From assembly GCA_039707655.1 (NCBI GenBank), contig CM077670.1, positions 145,060,001 through 145,124,000 on the forward strand: DNA of 64,000 nucleotides, in the 5' to 3' direction. This document shows positions 32,159 through 44,727 of this stretch, piece after piece (position 1 is the stretch's first letter; the number at the start of each line of letters is the position of its first letter). The notes beneath the pieces are model-generated. The model was not told the origin of the DNA, ran no database searches, and was given only the letters and a program-made list of their open reading frames with translations. The DNA comes from Elymus sibiricus. Lineage: Eukaryota > Streptophyta > Magnoliopsida > Poales > Poaceae. The position numbers and the translations under genes are program-made.

Positions 32159-35106
32159 TTAGGCGCGTGAGGCGCCGCCATCGCCGCTCCCGTCGTCGTC
32201 GCGAGGGGGCTCGCCACCGCCGCCGCTGATCTCAGGCTCAAAGGCATACATCCCAACGAAGCCGGCCATGCGCTCCCTCACAGCCTCCTCGAGGGGTTCA
32301 CGGAGCTCCACCGGGACAGGGGTCACCACCCGCCCGAAGTCAAAGCGATCGTTGAGGAAGAGAAGGTTGTTGAAGAGTCACGTTGTCGCCTGGGTCTGCA
32401 GGTCGTGGCACACTTCCTCGACGGTGGCATCCGTATCCAGCAGCTGCTTCTTGAGGTCATTGACCTCGGCCTGGAGCTCGTCCCGCCTGGCCGCGAGGAT
32501 CCTCTGCTCATCGAGAACGGCCTGGGCGGCCGGCAGCTCATGCTCCTTCGCCAGTAGGGGCTCCCGCTCTGCCTCCTGCGCGGACGCGAATGCCGCGAGC
32601 TCGCATTCCAGGGTCTTGGCATTCTCCTCGAGGGTAGCGACCGCCTCCTGGCGCCTCAGGATCTCCTCCTCACGCTTCAGGAGCTCAGCTTTGCAGGATG
32701 CGAGCCGGCCATCGCGGGCCTCCACGGCCTCCTCCCACGTCTTGAGTCGGCGCTCACGCGAGGCAGCCTGCTCCTGGAGTGTCTTCTCGTAAGCGTCCGC
32801 CTCCTCCCGCCGCCACTTGGCCCCCTGGGGATCTTCGAGGGCCTTCGCGAGGGACACCTGGGTGTCTTTGGCAAGCTGCTCGCGCTGTGCCTGCGCCTCC
32901 TCGTCCCACTGGCGGTCGAGCTTCGCCGCCTCCCGAAGCTGGCTCCACCCCTCCGTCAGCCTCCGCCGCTCCTCCGCACAGAGCACCGCCTCCTTCCTGA
33001 GCTCACCTTCGAGGGCCTCGAGGGCCGCCTTGAAGAAGTTGACGGCCCCGCCCCAGGAAGCGGTGCTGCTCTCCCTCAGCACCAAGGTGCGACTTGCCCG
33101 CGTCTCCTCGTCACCTGTTGGCGTCGTCGGGCGGGAAGACACGATCTCGGGCCCCTTCGGCAGCCCTGCACTGTCGCCCCCAGCAGGAGCTGCGATCACC
33201 GTCTGGCGTGGAGGGCCTAGGATGGCTGCCGCCGACACCAGCGGCGTTGCCCCGCGCTCTGGCGTCGCCTTGGACGCCTCGAGGGCCGGATGCTTGGGCC
33301 TGGGGACGGTTCCCGTGAGGGCTACGGTGAGCTCCGCCATAGCGGGCATGGCGCGCTGAGAAGAGGCTGGCGCCTCGTCCCCCTTTCCCGCCATCTTGAC
33401 ACCGACAACGGGGGCCTCCTTAGGAGGCAGCGCCGCAGCAGGCCTGGGAGGCATCACCCTGCGTCACGGGGTCGCCTCCGCGCGCCCCTAGGGGAGCACC
33501 GCCTGGCCATCGGCGGCCTCGCTCCCGCACTCAAGCCGCCGCTCGGCCTCCTCACTGCCTCCTGCCGTATTCGCCACTAGGTGTGCCGGCACGGCAGGCG
33601 AGGCGGTCTTCAGAGGAGGGGAGGGTCCCTCGACATCAGCCTTCTTCCTCTTGGCCTTCTCCTCCTCCTCGGCGGGCAGCTCGAGGCTCCTGCGTAGGCG
33701 AAAGCTCGTCAGGGTCGCAGCAGCCAGGAAGCAGGGATCGATAGCAGGGGGCGGAGGAACTTACACATCCTTGGGGTTCCAGCGCCTCTTCTTCTGCTCC
33801 TTGATTGTGCCGCTGCTGCTGCTGCCTCCTTCACGCGGTGCGCCTAGGCGGCCGCCAGAGGGCGCGGTGTGAGTCCCGTCGGAGTAGGCGGGCACGGTGG
33901 TCCCCTCCGCCCTCTCCTTGTGGGGCTCGTCGGTCTCTGCGGCACTGTCTCCTCCATCCCTCGCCGGCACAGGCCTGGCCGGCACGACGCAAAACGCGTC
34001 CCCGTCGTCGCCCCCGTCCTCGCCCAGCCGAAGCCGACGGCGCGCCGGCGGAGACAGAGGGGGTGGCGGGGACGATTCCTCACTACTCTCCTTCCCGGAG
34101 TCGGAGGGCTCGTGGTCGCCCGAGGAGGACCCCGTCTCTGAAGAATCCTCGAGAAGCTCCTCGGGCTCCTCGAGATCCGTCCGGACCAGCCCCCACTGGT
34201 CGAACTAGGGCATCGCCGGGACCAGCTCAGCCTTGTTGGCCCAACGATGCACCAGGCGCGCGTCATAAGGCATCTCCTCTGCCTCCCCTGGAAATAAAAC
34301 ATCCCAAGCGTCGGCCACTGCTTTAGCTGAGAGGGACTCCTACGCTAGCCGGATCCGGTCCTCGGCGCCAGTGATCTCCCACATCGGGTGCGAGCGCTTC
34401 TGCAGGGGCGCGATGCGGCGACGGAGAAATTCCTTGGCAATCATGCCCGCCGTGAGCCCGACCTCATGCAGCTCCGCCAGCCTCGCCAGGATCGGCCGCA
34501 GGGCAGCGCCGCTGAGCTTCTTGTGCTCCCAGCGGGGGATCTTCTCAGCCGGCTTGGCAGGGACCACCAGGAGGGTGACCTGTAGTTCTCTAGCTTCTTC
34601 AAGATCTTCATGTCGATGAAGACCTTGCGCATCTCGTTGTCGATGCGGAAGGAGGCACCTCCGGAGCGGTGGTTTCCCGAGGAGAAAACCCGCAGGCTGT
34701 AAAAGGTTCGGAAGAGCGCCACGGACGGCATCACCCCCAGGAAGGCCTCACAGAGGTACGTGAAGAGACCAAGGATGAGGATGGAGTTGGGGTGAATATG
34801 GAGAAGACAAATCTCATTGTGCTCAAGGATGGCGAGGAGGAAGTCGGAGAAGGGCGGCACCAGCCCGGCGAAGAGCGAGTGGAAGAAGATGGGGACCACC
34901 GTGGGTCAAAGTTCGCATAATGGGCGCGAGCCCGGCCAGTTCTTGGTGGCGCCTCCCTCAAAGTGTGCGGAGGCCAACAGGGGGCGGGCCTTGGCTATCC
35001 CATTCTCGTTGATGGTGGCCGGCAGCAGAGCCGGACCGAGTTCCGCCACCAGGAAGCTCTTGCTGGAGGAGGCCTCGGCGGTCACGGGTTTCTTGCCTGG
35101 GGCCAT
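32159..35106 (-). pseudogene. Antisense accessory gene of element B (PF04195-like plus coiled coil), two exons
   Basis: Same plan as in element A. ATG at 35104-35106 opens exon 1 (33765-35106), with FAGLVPPFSDFLLAIL, EAFLGVMPSVALFRTFYSL and FLRRRIAPLQKR (34398-34430). It has several frameshifts and a local deletion near 34575-34600. The GTAAGT donor is at window 33759-33764. Exon 2 (32159-33690) is a long, largely open coiled coil (about 360 residues open from 33457 down to 32378), rich in Glu, Ala, Arg and Leu, for example EELRKEAVLCAEERRRL and EAVEARDGRLASCKAELL. A stop at 32378 precedes the conserved end RFDFGRVVTPVP and the TAA at 32159-32161. Conservation of both splice sites and the exon ends between A and B supports a real spliced gene. 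Confidence 0.7.
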
Positions 35107-35378
35107 TGCGGTGGAGATTGGAAGTTGCAGGAGAAGGAATAGAGGGGCTGCTCGCGCGAGATGAAGGGCGAGATGGAGAAGGGGAGCAATGGTATGCCTG
35201 CGCCCCGCGCTGGCAGGCTTTATCGCCAGGACGACAGTTACTGAAGTGTCATGGGGAGTGGGGGCGACCCGCCCCGTGAAAGCTGCCACGCGTCACCTCT
35301 GGGCCCGGTAGCTCAGTGGGCCCCGCGTCGTTTCGTCCCTAACGGGCGGAACGTGCGTGCCGCGGGCCCGGGGGCAAC
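35107..35378 (-). promoter_or_regulatory. Candidate antisense promoter and polypurine tract of element B
   Basis: A minus-strand pyrimidine-rich stretch and GATAAAG (35218-35224) lie 5' of the accessory ATG, matching element A. At the other end, on the plus strand, a G-rich run ending GGGGGCAAC abuts the 3' LTR at 35379 and serves as the polypurine tract. The promoter role is inferred. Confidence 0.35.
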
Positions 35379-35408
35379 TGTCGGCCTAGTGGGAACCAGG
35401 GTACCACG
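35379..35408 (+). repeat. 3' LTR of element B, first fragment
   Basis: The first 30 bp of the 3' LTR (TGTCGGCCTAGTGGG...), cut by the Copia insertion. The LTR continues as 44723-44727 (GCCCG) and 47108-47961. Adding the pieces and counting each target duplication once gives 889 bp, against 890 bp for the 5' LTR. Confidence 0.9.
35404..35408. repeat. Target-site duplication of the Copia element (CCACG), left copy
   Basis: The right copy at 44718-44722 reads CCACC, a single-base change. Both match the position CCACG in the uninterrupted LTR of element B (5' LTR, about 16312). Confidence 0.75.
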
Positions 35409-37413
35409 TGTTGGAGATATGCCCTAGAGGCAATAATAAATGTTATTATTTATCCCCATGTTCCTAATTATGTTTATATTCCGTGCTATAACTGCTATGG
35501 TTCTCCAGTCTGCAATAACCACGAGGCTTGAAGTAAGACTCATATGCACGTGTGGAATAATAAACGGTAAAATGTATTCCTAGTCTGGCCTCTAAGACTA
35601 GCTCAAGTGTTGCATGATGGTTCTATTTTCCTGATCATGGGCATGACTATGCCGGCAATTTTGAGCGCACAATGTTAGAAGAAAATTTGTGTTGAATTGA
35701 CCTGAATTGATGTTATGCTATGAGATACATTCGTCGAAAGTTAATGGTTAATAACACAGAGAAAGTTAACATTTGCATGATTCCTTAGACCATGAGAGTA
35801 TCGAGTTTCTACATGCTTGCTTCATGAACTTTGGGGTTTGTTAAACATCATCCGTAAATGGGTGGCTATTACGACGGCTTACGGGTTCATGGAAACGTGT
35901 CTCAAGGGACTTGATAGCTCAATATTGGGATTTGCTCCTCCGACGATAGAGAGATATTCTCGGGCCCTCTCGGTGTTACGGTATCCATCATCGTCTAGCC
36001 AGACACAATGTGATTTGATCACAGGGATGCCGGAACACGGAAACAAGAAAAGAGAACAAAACCGATAACGAGGTAACTGACATAGTGGACAAGTTGTTGA
36101 TCCATGGGGATGCAGATAAATCTCACCTCGGGTTTTGTAACATATCACGAAGCAACGAGAATAGCACACGGCAACTGGAGGTTCACCCGAATATTTATTC
36201 GTGTGGGTATAGGGGTCAGTATGGGTGTCCACGGCTCCGATGTTGATCATTGATCGGAAAGTGTTCCGGTCATGTCTATACTTCACCGAACCTATAGGGT
36301 CACACGCTTATGGGTCATCTATCTGCTGAATACTAGACAGGGAGTCTGAGAGAAAGTCACCGGAAAAGTTTCGGAGACAACGGAAAAGTTCCGAAGAGAG
36401 AACACCGGAATAGTTTCGGTAAAACCGAAAGGTTGTTTCGGAGTATACCATTAAGTCAAAATGGTTTTGGCACACACCTGGAAATTCTTAGAGGATGCCA
36501 GAATTGTTCTGGGAACTTCTGGGATTTTTCCGGAGAAAAAACCCGGAAATGTTCCGGAGCTGCCGGAACCGCTTTGGTTGCTTTTCATAGATGAAAATCA
36601 CTAATCCGGAATTGTTTCAGAATGCGTCCAAAATTATTTTAGTGGGTACTGGAAATGGTCTAAGACCTACAGAAATATTTTTGGATCTAACGGTCACGGA
36701 AAAATGTTTCTGTGAATAGTGAAAAGCACTTTTTGGTTGCTTTTTGGAAAGCCACTTTTTGGGGCTTTTACCAAAAGAGCTTGGAGAAGGCTTGGGAGGG
36801 AAGGAACCCCTTTTTGTGGCTGAAATTTCTGCCCCTCCACCCCTCCTTCTCCTATAAATAGAGGTGGAGAGGAGCTCTCCACACTCACTCCAACTCTCTC
36901 ACCAAATGGCATGCATGATCTGCCTTTCTTCTCTCCCTCACACGAAACAGTTTTGTAGAGCCGAAAGGCTGTCTGGGTTCCGGTGGGAACTAGTTCTGGA
37001 CGGCGAAGCCCTGCCGAATAGATGACACCGTATGTGTGCAACCCCATAGAGAGGTCGTAGGTTCGATCTTTTTGCCCGAGGAGCTGTTCGAGAGTGCCTC
37101 CCGAAGGGTTGTCCGAGTTACTGTCCGAGTTTCGAGGGTCCTCCCGAAGGGCTGTCCATGACATCGTCTGGGGGACTATCTGACCGCCTCCCAGAGGGCT
37201 GTCCGAGGGGCCGACAAGGGAGTACATCCTCGCGGTTGGGAGGTTGTAAGTCCTAGCTGCGGGGATCTGCACCAACGATCTACACCGACTCTTCTTCCGC
37301 TGCGCTACGAGTCGGTAACGATCGGATCGAAACCTTGTATGCAGTCTTCATAGTGGTCCGGGGCTAGTGCGTAGGTCGGAATTTTGTTTTGTTTTCTGTC
37401 GCGTTACCCTACA
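35409..37413 (+). repeat. 5' LTR of the Copia element
   Basis: 2005 bp, ending CCCTACA. 36360-36620 is packed with CCGGAA/TTCCGG-type motifs in both orientations, a local array that also occurs in the 3' LTR. A TATA-like CCTATAAATAGAGG lies near 36850-36865, a good promoter candidate, with transcription start expected about 30 bp downstream. Confidence 0.85.
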
Positions 37414-40400
37414 GTGGCATCAAGAGCCGTGCTATGCGTAGATGTAGGTTACGATCTAGAATACATAGAGATGTATGGGTGTTGCACGATATAATTTTGT
37501 AGTAGATGAGTTCTATTGCTGAAATTATTTGTTCGGGTAGCAGATAAAATCTGTTACCCGATGTTCTTGTTGCTTCCCTAAAATTTGCGTATTTCTGATC
37601 TTGATGACGGCATGGTGGAGTTTCAATGTTCTGGCAATCCGCGATCCTGATTGATCAACGAAGTGCTAACAGTTCGTTGAATTCCACCATAGTTAAAAAG
37701 AAAGATGAAATTTCACATACAAAAGGGCAATGCAGATATGATCTGCACGGGGGTCATGCGTATGACGAAGTTCAGTATGGGGCTCGAGATTTTATTATCT
37801 CGTGTTTCATACACCCCGCAAAGTTAATCTAGCGACTTGAATAATCATACTTGATGATAAACGTTGGTAGCTGCGGTTTGTTTGAAACTTTAGAAGCCAC
37901 GTAAAATGAAATTTTGCATAAACTAATTAGAGGAGTCTAACTTGGTTTTGCAGGAAAGCATGTGATGTGGTATAGCAGTGCTCATAATAATTTGATTATG
38001 TATAAGATGACAATATAATGTCAATTAACATGACCTGCGTGTCATGATTCGGCATGATGGCTGGAGCCATATGATTGTCACTTTAATGACCTGCGTGTCA
38101 ACCTTATGTAATGAACTTGTTTTATTAGCTATAGAGATAGCAATATTATCTGGTGCATTGACAAGGTGGTGGCAATCTTCGCGAAGGTGAACACCGACGC
38201 GAATGCCGAAGAAGAAGAAATTAAAGACTTCTCCGTCAGAAAGGGCTATACCATATCATAGTATTATGAATTGCCTGAGATGCTTATCCCTTATGATGCA
38301 CCCTTTTGATTGCATGGTAGTCACTTTTTATTAGGGTGATCTCTCACTTAAAAATATCAAGTAGTTAGTGTTCTCCCAAGTGTAGCACCGTCACGACACC
38401 TATCTTTTCGGAGTGCGTCATGTTTCCATGAGTACAAATGATTAGAGAAGTGTGAGGCGGGTGAGTTGAGACCTCGCAGCGAGATCACTTGGTTGTCTTG
38501 ACGTTCAGGTAGGAAAGTCCTGAGCTCGGAACACGCCCATCGCAAGATGAACAAGAATCACATTAAGATGTGATCGGCAAGTTGGCCTACTGATTGAAGT
38601 TCCCGTCATCAGTGATGTTCCCATCAATGGCGTGGAATTGAAATGCGGATCTTGAATCACTCAAAATCAATTATGAGAGATATTGATTTGAGTGGGAGCG
38701 CACCTTAGAATAAAACTGTTTATTCACTAAGTGCAATTAATTATGAACTCTGTCTAAGTATGATTTGCATAATAGTTGTAGAATAATGGCTCGCATTTTC
38801 ACCCTCCCTATTAAAATTGAATAAGCTGTTATTTATCTGGTTAATACATTACGGTTGGTAACGTAATGTGAGGATTGTCCTCAAGAGTGCCGAGAAGGAT
38901 TTTGTCCTATCGCATGCTTTCGGTATCCTCCCACTAATGCTATGGATGATGTGACTATCGTCCTTCAATCCAAAAGCTAGAATTCCGTTACAGTCAAGTG
39001 CAATATGTTTGCTTCCATGAGACCCGAACTTCAAAAGTTGGGGATAGTTATGTGGTATTCATGGAATTGAAAAATATTTTTAGAGACAGACAAAGGCTAA
39101 AAGATATGAGATATCCAAAGCAATGTTTGTTTGCAAAGTATTAGTAAAGTGTTTATTGGGCATTTGACTGATAAGAGAGGGATCCATAAGAACGCCGGTC
39201 ATATGATGATGGTGAATAAAACAACAACTTAAAGAGAAAGGAAGTGTCCAAAGGGTGTCGGTAAAACTACATGCCTAGGAAGTCCGGGGCTAACACCACT
39301 CTTAAGTTGGGTGCTTCATCTAAGAGTAGGAGAAATACTGAAAGTTAAACTATTAGAAGTCTAAAGGCAAAAAGAGAGAAGACTGGAATGTCCAGCTCAT
39401 GTATGAAAGTCATACAAGCTATTGATGTATAGAAGGCTGGTCAAAGAAATAGTTCTTGGGAATTGTGATTAAATTATTAGTCATTGATTCTTGGGTATTG
39501 TGATTAGAATTGATCACAGAAATACCCGCTCGATTGCATTCTGCTGCGACTCGATGCAAGAACTACTACGGCCTAAAAGACTTGCCGGAGTGAGGTTCAG
39601 ATACGCACTGGGAACATAGTAAATGTTACTATACCTTTAGTCAGTGTATTACCTGTGTATTTACTTTCATAATTCATTTTAGAGTTTTATAAAATCTAGC
39701 CCATTGCATAAGGTATCTTGCAAGAAGGTTGTTCATAAGAGAACTTTTGATGTTCGGTGTTATGAATAACATAAGGGCCATACTTTCATTATGAATGAGA
39801 TGTATGTTATGAATATTGATAATAATACATTACCTCTGTATTTACTTTCATAATTCATTTTAGAGTTTTATACACTATAGCCCATTTGCATAATGTTTGT
39901 TGCAAGGGTGTTGTTCATAAAAGAACAATTGTTGTTCAGTATTATGAATAACATAAAGGCCATACTTCCATCCTCGATGTGATGTATGTTATGAATATTG
40001 ATGGTAATATGATACATCCATAACACTGACGCCAAATGTCGCAAGACTAAAAGAATACCACACATGTGTGGCACTGCATTTGGTCACATTGGAGAAACCC
40101 GCATTGAGAAATTCCATAATGATGGATTTTGAAGTCGTTTGATTATAAATCATCTGACACTTGCAACTTTCCACCAAAAAGTGAAGTGACTAAAATACCG
40201 TTCACATGCTATAAGGAACGAACAACGAACTTATTGGCGATCATACATCATGATGTGTGTAGTCCAATAAATGTTGTTGCTGGCAGTGGATTTATATATC
40301 TTCTGAAATGACTCAAGTAGATATATGGATATTTACTTGATGAGACGTAAGTCTGGATCTTTTGAAATCATTCAAAAGATTTTCAAAATGAAGTAGAAAT

Positions 40401-42712
40401 TATTGTAACAAGAAGATTATGTTTCTGCAATTTGATTGCAGAAAGGAATATTTGACTTACAAGTTTAGCGAATGTCTGATGAGTTGTGAAAAGAGTTTCA
40501 TAACTTACACCTCCCGGAACACCACTGTGAGTGGAATGTCTGTGAAGATGTATTCAAACCATTTATGACATGGTAAGATCAAAGATGAAATAAATCAATT
40601 TGCCATTATCCCTTTTAAAGTAATGCTTCAGAGACTGCGGCTTTTACACTGAAAAGAGCGTCATCAGATCTGTTGAAATGACGCCATGGTATGGTACACC
40701 CAACCATGTTATATCTTTTCTTAACATTTGGAATATGGGGCTGGTGTAAAATGTTTACAAACCTATTCCAAATCAAACAAGTGCTACTTTGTAGGTTATC
40801 CCAAATTATTGGGAATTCCTCCACCACGATACCGAGGCAAAAGGTTTTGCCACAAATAACGGTATGCTTTTAAAGAGAATGGTTTTTGCAAAAAGGTGAG
40901 TGGGAGGACAGTGCAACTCGATGAGATAACAGTATCTTCGTCATCAGATCAAAGGAAAGAAACCTTGAAAGTGATTTCAGAGTTTCCTACTGCGACTAAT
41001 ACGGAAGCCTCTACATGAGATGTATGGACTTCGGTCGAACTTGCAGCTGAACCACGTAGGAAAAACTCGTGCAAACCTCTCAGGTCCGCAAGCGAGATAT
41101 TGTTGTTAGACAACAGTATACCTACGATACACAAGGAAGCATTGATGGGCCCTAACTCCGGAATTGGCTAAATGCTAATATGATCCGAGATAGTTTCCAT
41201 ATAAATGATTCAAGATTAAATCTGGATACTCCTTTCGGAAGACTTAGAGTCTTACGAATATTTATGGAACTATAAACTGATGTGGATAATATGTTTTATC
41301 CATAAAGCTCGACTTGTTGCAATAACAAATTCAAGGAATTGACTACGATGAGATTGTCTCACCGTAGCGATGCTTAAAATCGGTTCGGGTTAAACTAGCA
41401 ATTAATACATATTTTAATCATGAGATATGAAACATGGATGACAAAAGGATTTCCATGAAATGGGAATACAAACTAGGACTTGTATGTGATACAGTCCAAA
41501 GTATTTTGTCGATCCAGAGGATGCTAGTGAATGTGCAAACTTCAGAGTTCCAGCAATGGACAGAAGAGAGTAGAATGGAGTTGGAATCTTCGTTTTTTGA
41601 TGAAACAGTCAAAAGAGTTTGATTTCATCAATGGATAATGAAGATGCTTGTGGTTACAAGAAAGTAAATGGGAGCATAATAATATTTCTGAAAACCTTAT
41701 GTGCTTGACACATTGTTGATTGGAAATAATATAAATTTCTTGACACGAATTAGGACTTCATTGAAAATAGTTTTTCCATGAAGTGCTTGGGCTAGGTAGC
41801 CTTGACATTAGGCATAACTATCTATGGAGATAAAATTTCCTAGTAGGCTAAGCAAAAAATACATATTGACAAGATGCTAAAACAGTTTAGCTTAAGAACG
41901 CCAAGGAGTGATTCTTGCCGAAGTCACATGGAAAGAGTTTTGCAAGACTCGGTGTCCCAAAACACTGATGAGCAAAATACATGATGGAGATTCCACACAC
42001 TTTCGTGTTTGGACTAATCATGTATTCCATGGTATGTAAAACAACCAGATATGTCCGATACTCCCAAGCTGTTGCGAGTATAGATACCAAAGTGATCAAA
42101 GTACTGATCATGGGACAATAGTGAAAAATGTCATTAAGTACTAAAGTAGCACCGATGACATGTTTTCTCGCAAGCAGAGATTATGAAGTGCTCGTTGTAA
42201 GTTGTTACATCGATACAGTCTTCATCAACACTCCAAGTGATTTTCGATTTAAGTTAAGGGTTTTGTGTAATACACGATATGGTGGCACGGTAGTTGGAAA
42301 TTGTTCCAAACAGGTTACTGTGGCGAATTCTATAACAAAGGCTAAGTATGTTGACGCCTTAGAAGCGACAAAGAGGATGTTGAGTCATATAGTTCATTCA
42401 TGAACTTAGTATGGTTCCAAGAAGGCTTTGATCAATGGGACACTAGTGTAGATAGTTGCTCCATAGCTCAGTCCGAGGAATCAGGGTTCGACCAGTGATT
42501 CACATATATACAAAGCCGTGTCCACACAAAATATGAATTTTGTGAAATGCGTGAAAACGCGAGGATATGCAAAAATACACACAGAGCTAAAGTTGTCAGA
42601 TCCGTTGGACATCAGGCTATACCACAAGCGAAGCATATTTTACACCAGTATGCCATAGGTGTAAAGTGCATTAGCATTGACTAGATTATTGACAATAGTG
42701 CAAGTGGGAGTC
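37414..42712 (+). pseudogene. Decayed gag-pol of the Copia element
   Basis: No frame is long, but Copia order is recognisable. It begins with the initiator-tRNA PBS (37415-37428). Near 40060-40130 is a GAG-pre-integrase scrap (GHIGETRIEKFHN), and at about 40130-40310 integrase N-terminal scraps (PFTCYKERTTNLLAIIHHDV). Near 40640-40880 are later integrase scraps (SVEMTPWYGTPN), and at about 41330-41620 RT scraps (GIDYDEIVSP). At about 42250-42400 is an RNase H scrap (NCSKQVTVANSITKAKYVDA). The YVDD and integrase catalytic signatures are not readable. Decay is far beyond that of the flanking LTRs, so the source copy may already have been defective and moved in trans. Confidence 0.7.
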
Positions 42713-44717
42713 TGCAGGAGATATGCCCTAGAGGCAATAATAAATGTTATTATTTATCCCCATGTTCCTAATTATGTTTATATTCCGTGCTATAACTGCT
42801 ATGGTTCTCGAGTCTGCAATAACCACGAGGCTCGAAGGAAGACTCATATGCACATGTGGAATAATAAACGGTAAAATGTATTCCTAGTCTAGCCTATAAG
42901 ACTAGCTCAAGTGTTGCATTATGGTTCTGTTTTCCTGATCATGGGCATGACTATGCCGGCAATTTTGAGGGCACAATGTTAGAAGAACATTTGTGTTGCA
43001 TCGACCCGAATCGATGTTATGCTATGAGATACATTCGTCACAAGTTAATGGTTAATAACACAGAGAAAGTTAACATTTGCATGATTCCTTAGACCATGAG
43101 AGTATCGAGTTTCTTTATGCTTGCTTCATGAACTTTGGGGTTTGTTAAACGTCATCCGTAAATGGGTGGCTATTACGGCGGCTTACGGGTCCATGGAAAC
43201 GTGTGTCAAGGGACTTGATAGCTCAAGATTGGGATTTTCTCCTCCGACGATGGAGAGATATTCTCGGGCCCTCTCGGTGTTACGGTATCCATCATCGGCT
43301 GGCCAGACACAATGTGATTTGATCACAGGGATGCCGGAACACGGAAACGAGAAAAGAGAACAAAACCGGTAACGAGGTAACTGGCATAGTGGACAAGTTG
43401 TTAATCCACGGGGATGCAGATAAATCTCACCTCGGGTTTTGTAACATCTCGTGAAGCAACAGGAATAGCACACGACAACTGGAGGTTCACTCGAATATTT
43501 ATTCGTCTGGGTATAGGGGTCAGTATGGGTGTCCACGGCTCCGATGTTGATCATTGATCGGAAAGTGTTCCGGTCATGTCTATAATTCACCGAACCTATA
43601 GGGTCACATGCTTAAGTGTCATCTATCTGCTGAATACTAGATAGGGAGTTTGAGAGAAAGTCACCAGAAAAGTTTCGGAGACAACGGAAAAGTTCCGAAG
43701 AGAGAACACCGGAATAGTTTCAGTAAAACCAAAAGGTTGTTTCAGAGTATACCATTAAGTAAAAATGGTTTTGGCACACACCTGGAAATTCTTAGAGGAT
43801 GCCAGAATTGTTCTGTGAACTTCTGGAATTATTTCGGAGAAAAAACCCGGAAATATTCCGGAGCTGCCAGAACCGCTTTGGTTGCTTTTCGTAGATGAAA
43901 ATCACTAATCCGGAATTGTTTTGGAACGCATCCAAAATTATTTTAGTAGGTACTGGAAATGTTCTAAGACCTACAGAAATATTTTCGGATCTAACGGTCG
44001 CGGAAAAATGTTTCCGTGAATAGTGAAAATCACTTTTTGGTTGCTTTTTGGAAAGCCACTTTTTGGGGCTTTTACCAAAAGATCTTGGAGAAGGCTTGGG
44101 AGGGAAGGAACCCCTTTTTGTGGCTGAAATTTCTGCCCCTCCACCCCTCCTTCTCCTATAAATAGAGGTGGATAGGAGCTCTCCACACTCACTCCAGCTC
44201 TCTCACCAAATGGCATGCATGATCTGCCTTTCTTCTCTCCCTCACACGAAACAGTTTCGTAGAGCCCAAAGGCTGTCTGGGTTCCGGTGGGAACTAGTTC
44301 TGGATGGCGAAGCCCTGCCGGATAGATGACACCGTATGTGTGCAACCCCGTAGAGAGGTCGTAGGTTCAATCTTTTTGCCCGAGGGGCTGTTCGAGAGTG
44401 CCTCCCGAAAGGCTGTCCGAGTTACTGTCCGAGTTTCGAGGGTCCTCCCGAAGGGCTGTCCATGACATCATCCGGGGGACTGTCCGTCCGCCTCCCGGAG
44501 GGCTGTCCGAGGGGTAGACGAGGGAGTACATCCTCGCTGTTGGGAGGATGTAAATCCTTGCTACAGGGATCTGCACCAACGATCTACATCGACTCTTCTT
44601 CCGCTGCGCTACGAGTCGGTAACGATCGGATCGAAACCTTGTATGCAGTCTTAATAGTTGTCCTAGGCTGGTGCGTAGGTCAGAATTTTTTTATTGTTTC
44701 TGTCGCGTTACCCTACA
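42713..44717 (+). repeat. 3' LTR of the Copia element
   Basis: 2005 bp, beginning TGCAGGAGATATGCCC (TT changed to CA at positions 3-4) and ending CCCTACA. It carries the same CCGGAA-motif array (about 43660-43930) and TATA-like CCTATAAATAGAGG (about 44154-44168) as the 5' LTR. Confidence 0.85.
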
Positions 44718-44722
44718 CCACC

Positions 44723-44727
44723 GCCCG
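44723..44727. repeat. Target-site duplication of the palindromic LTR pair (GCCCG), left copy
   Basis: The right copy is at 47103-47107. The uninterrupted LTR of element B reads CCACGGCCCGTCT at this site, so removing the palindrome and one GCCCG restores it. Confidence 0.85.

Larger units (their letters stand above)
35409..44717 (+). mobile_element. Copia retrotransposon (Angela/BARE-like), coding region decayed
   Basis: 9.3 kb with two 2005-bp LTRs (35409-37413 and 42713-44717), starting TGTTGGAGATATGCCC as in BARE/WIS/Angela elements. A PBS of the initiator-Met type (TGGCATCAAGAGCC) follows the 5' LTR, and AAGTGGGAG lies before the 3' LTR as polypurine tract. The flanks are CCACG (35404-35408) and CCACC (44718-44722), one mismatch. 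The internal 5.3 kb has no long open frame but shows collinear scraps of Copia pol. By eye, about nine differences occur in the first ~210 bp of the two LTRs, including the TG-to-TGCA change at the 3' LTR start. The insertion lies in the 3' LTR of B. Confidence 0.9.

Noticed and set aside
35300..35330. GTAGCTCAGTGGG, reminiscent of a tRNA D-arm (also a weaker version at 11047)
   Set aside because: No acceptor stem, anticodon arm or T-loop follows at the right spacing, and the same place in copy A reads GCAGCTCAGTGGG as part of the region before the LTR.
44718..44727. A longer shared TSD for the Copia element and the palindrome together
   Set aside because: The ten bases split cleanly into CCACC (partner of CCACG at 35404) and GCCCG (partner of 47103-47107), matching two independent insertions at adjacent positions of the B LTR.
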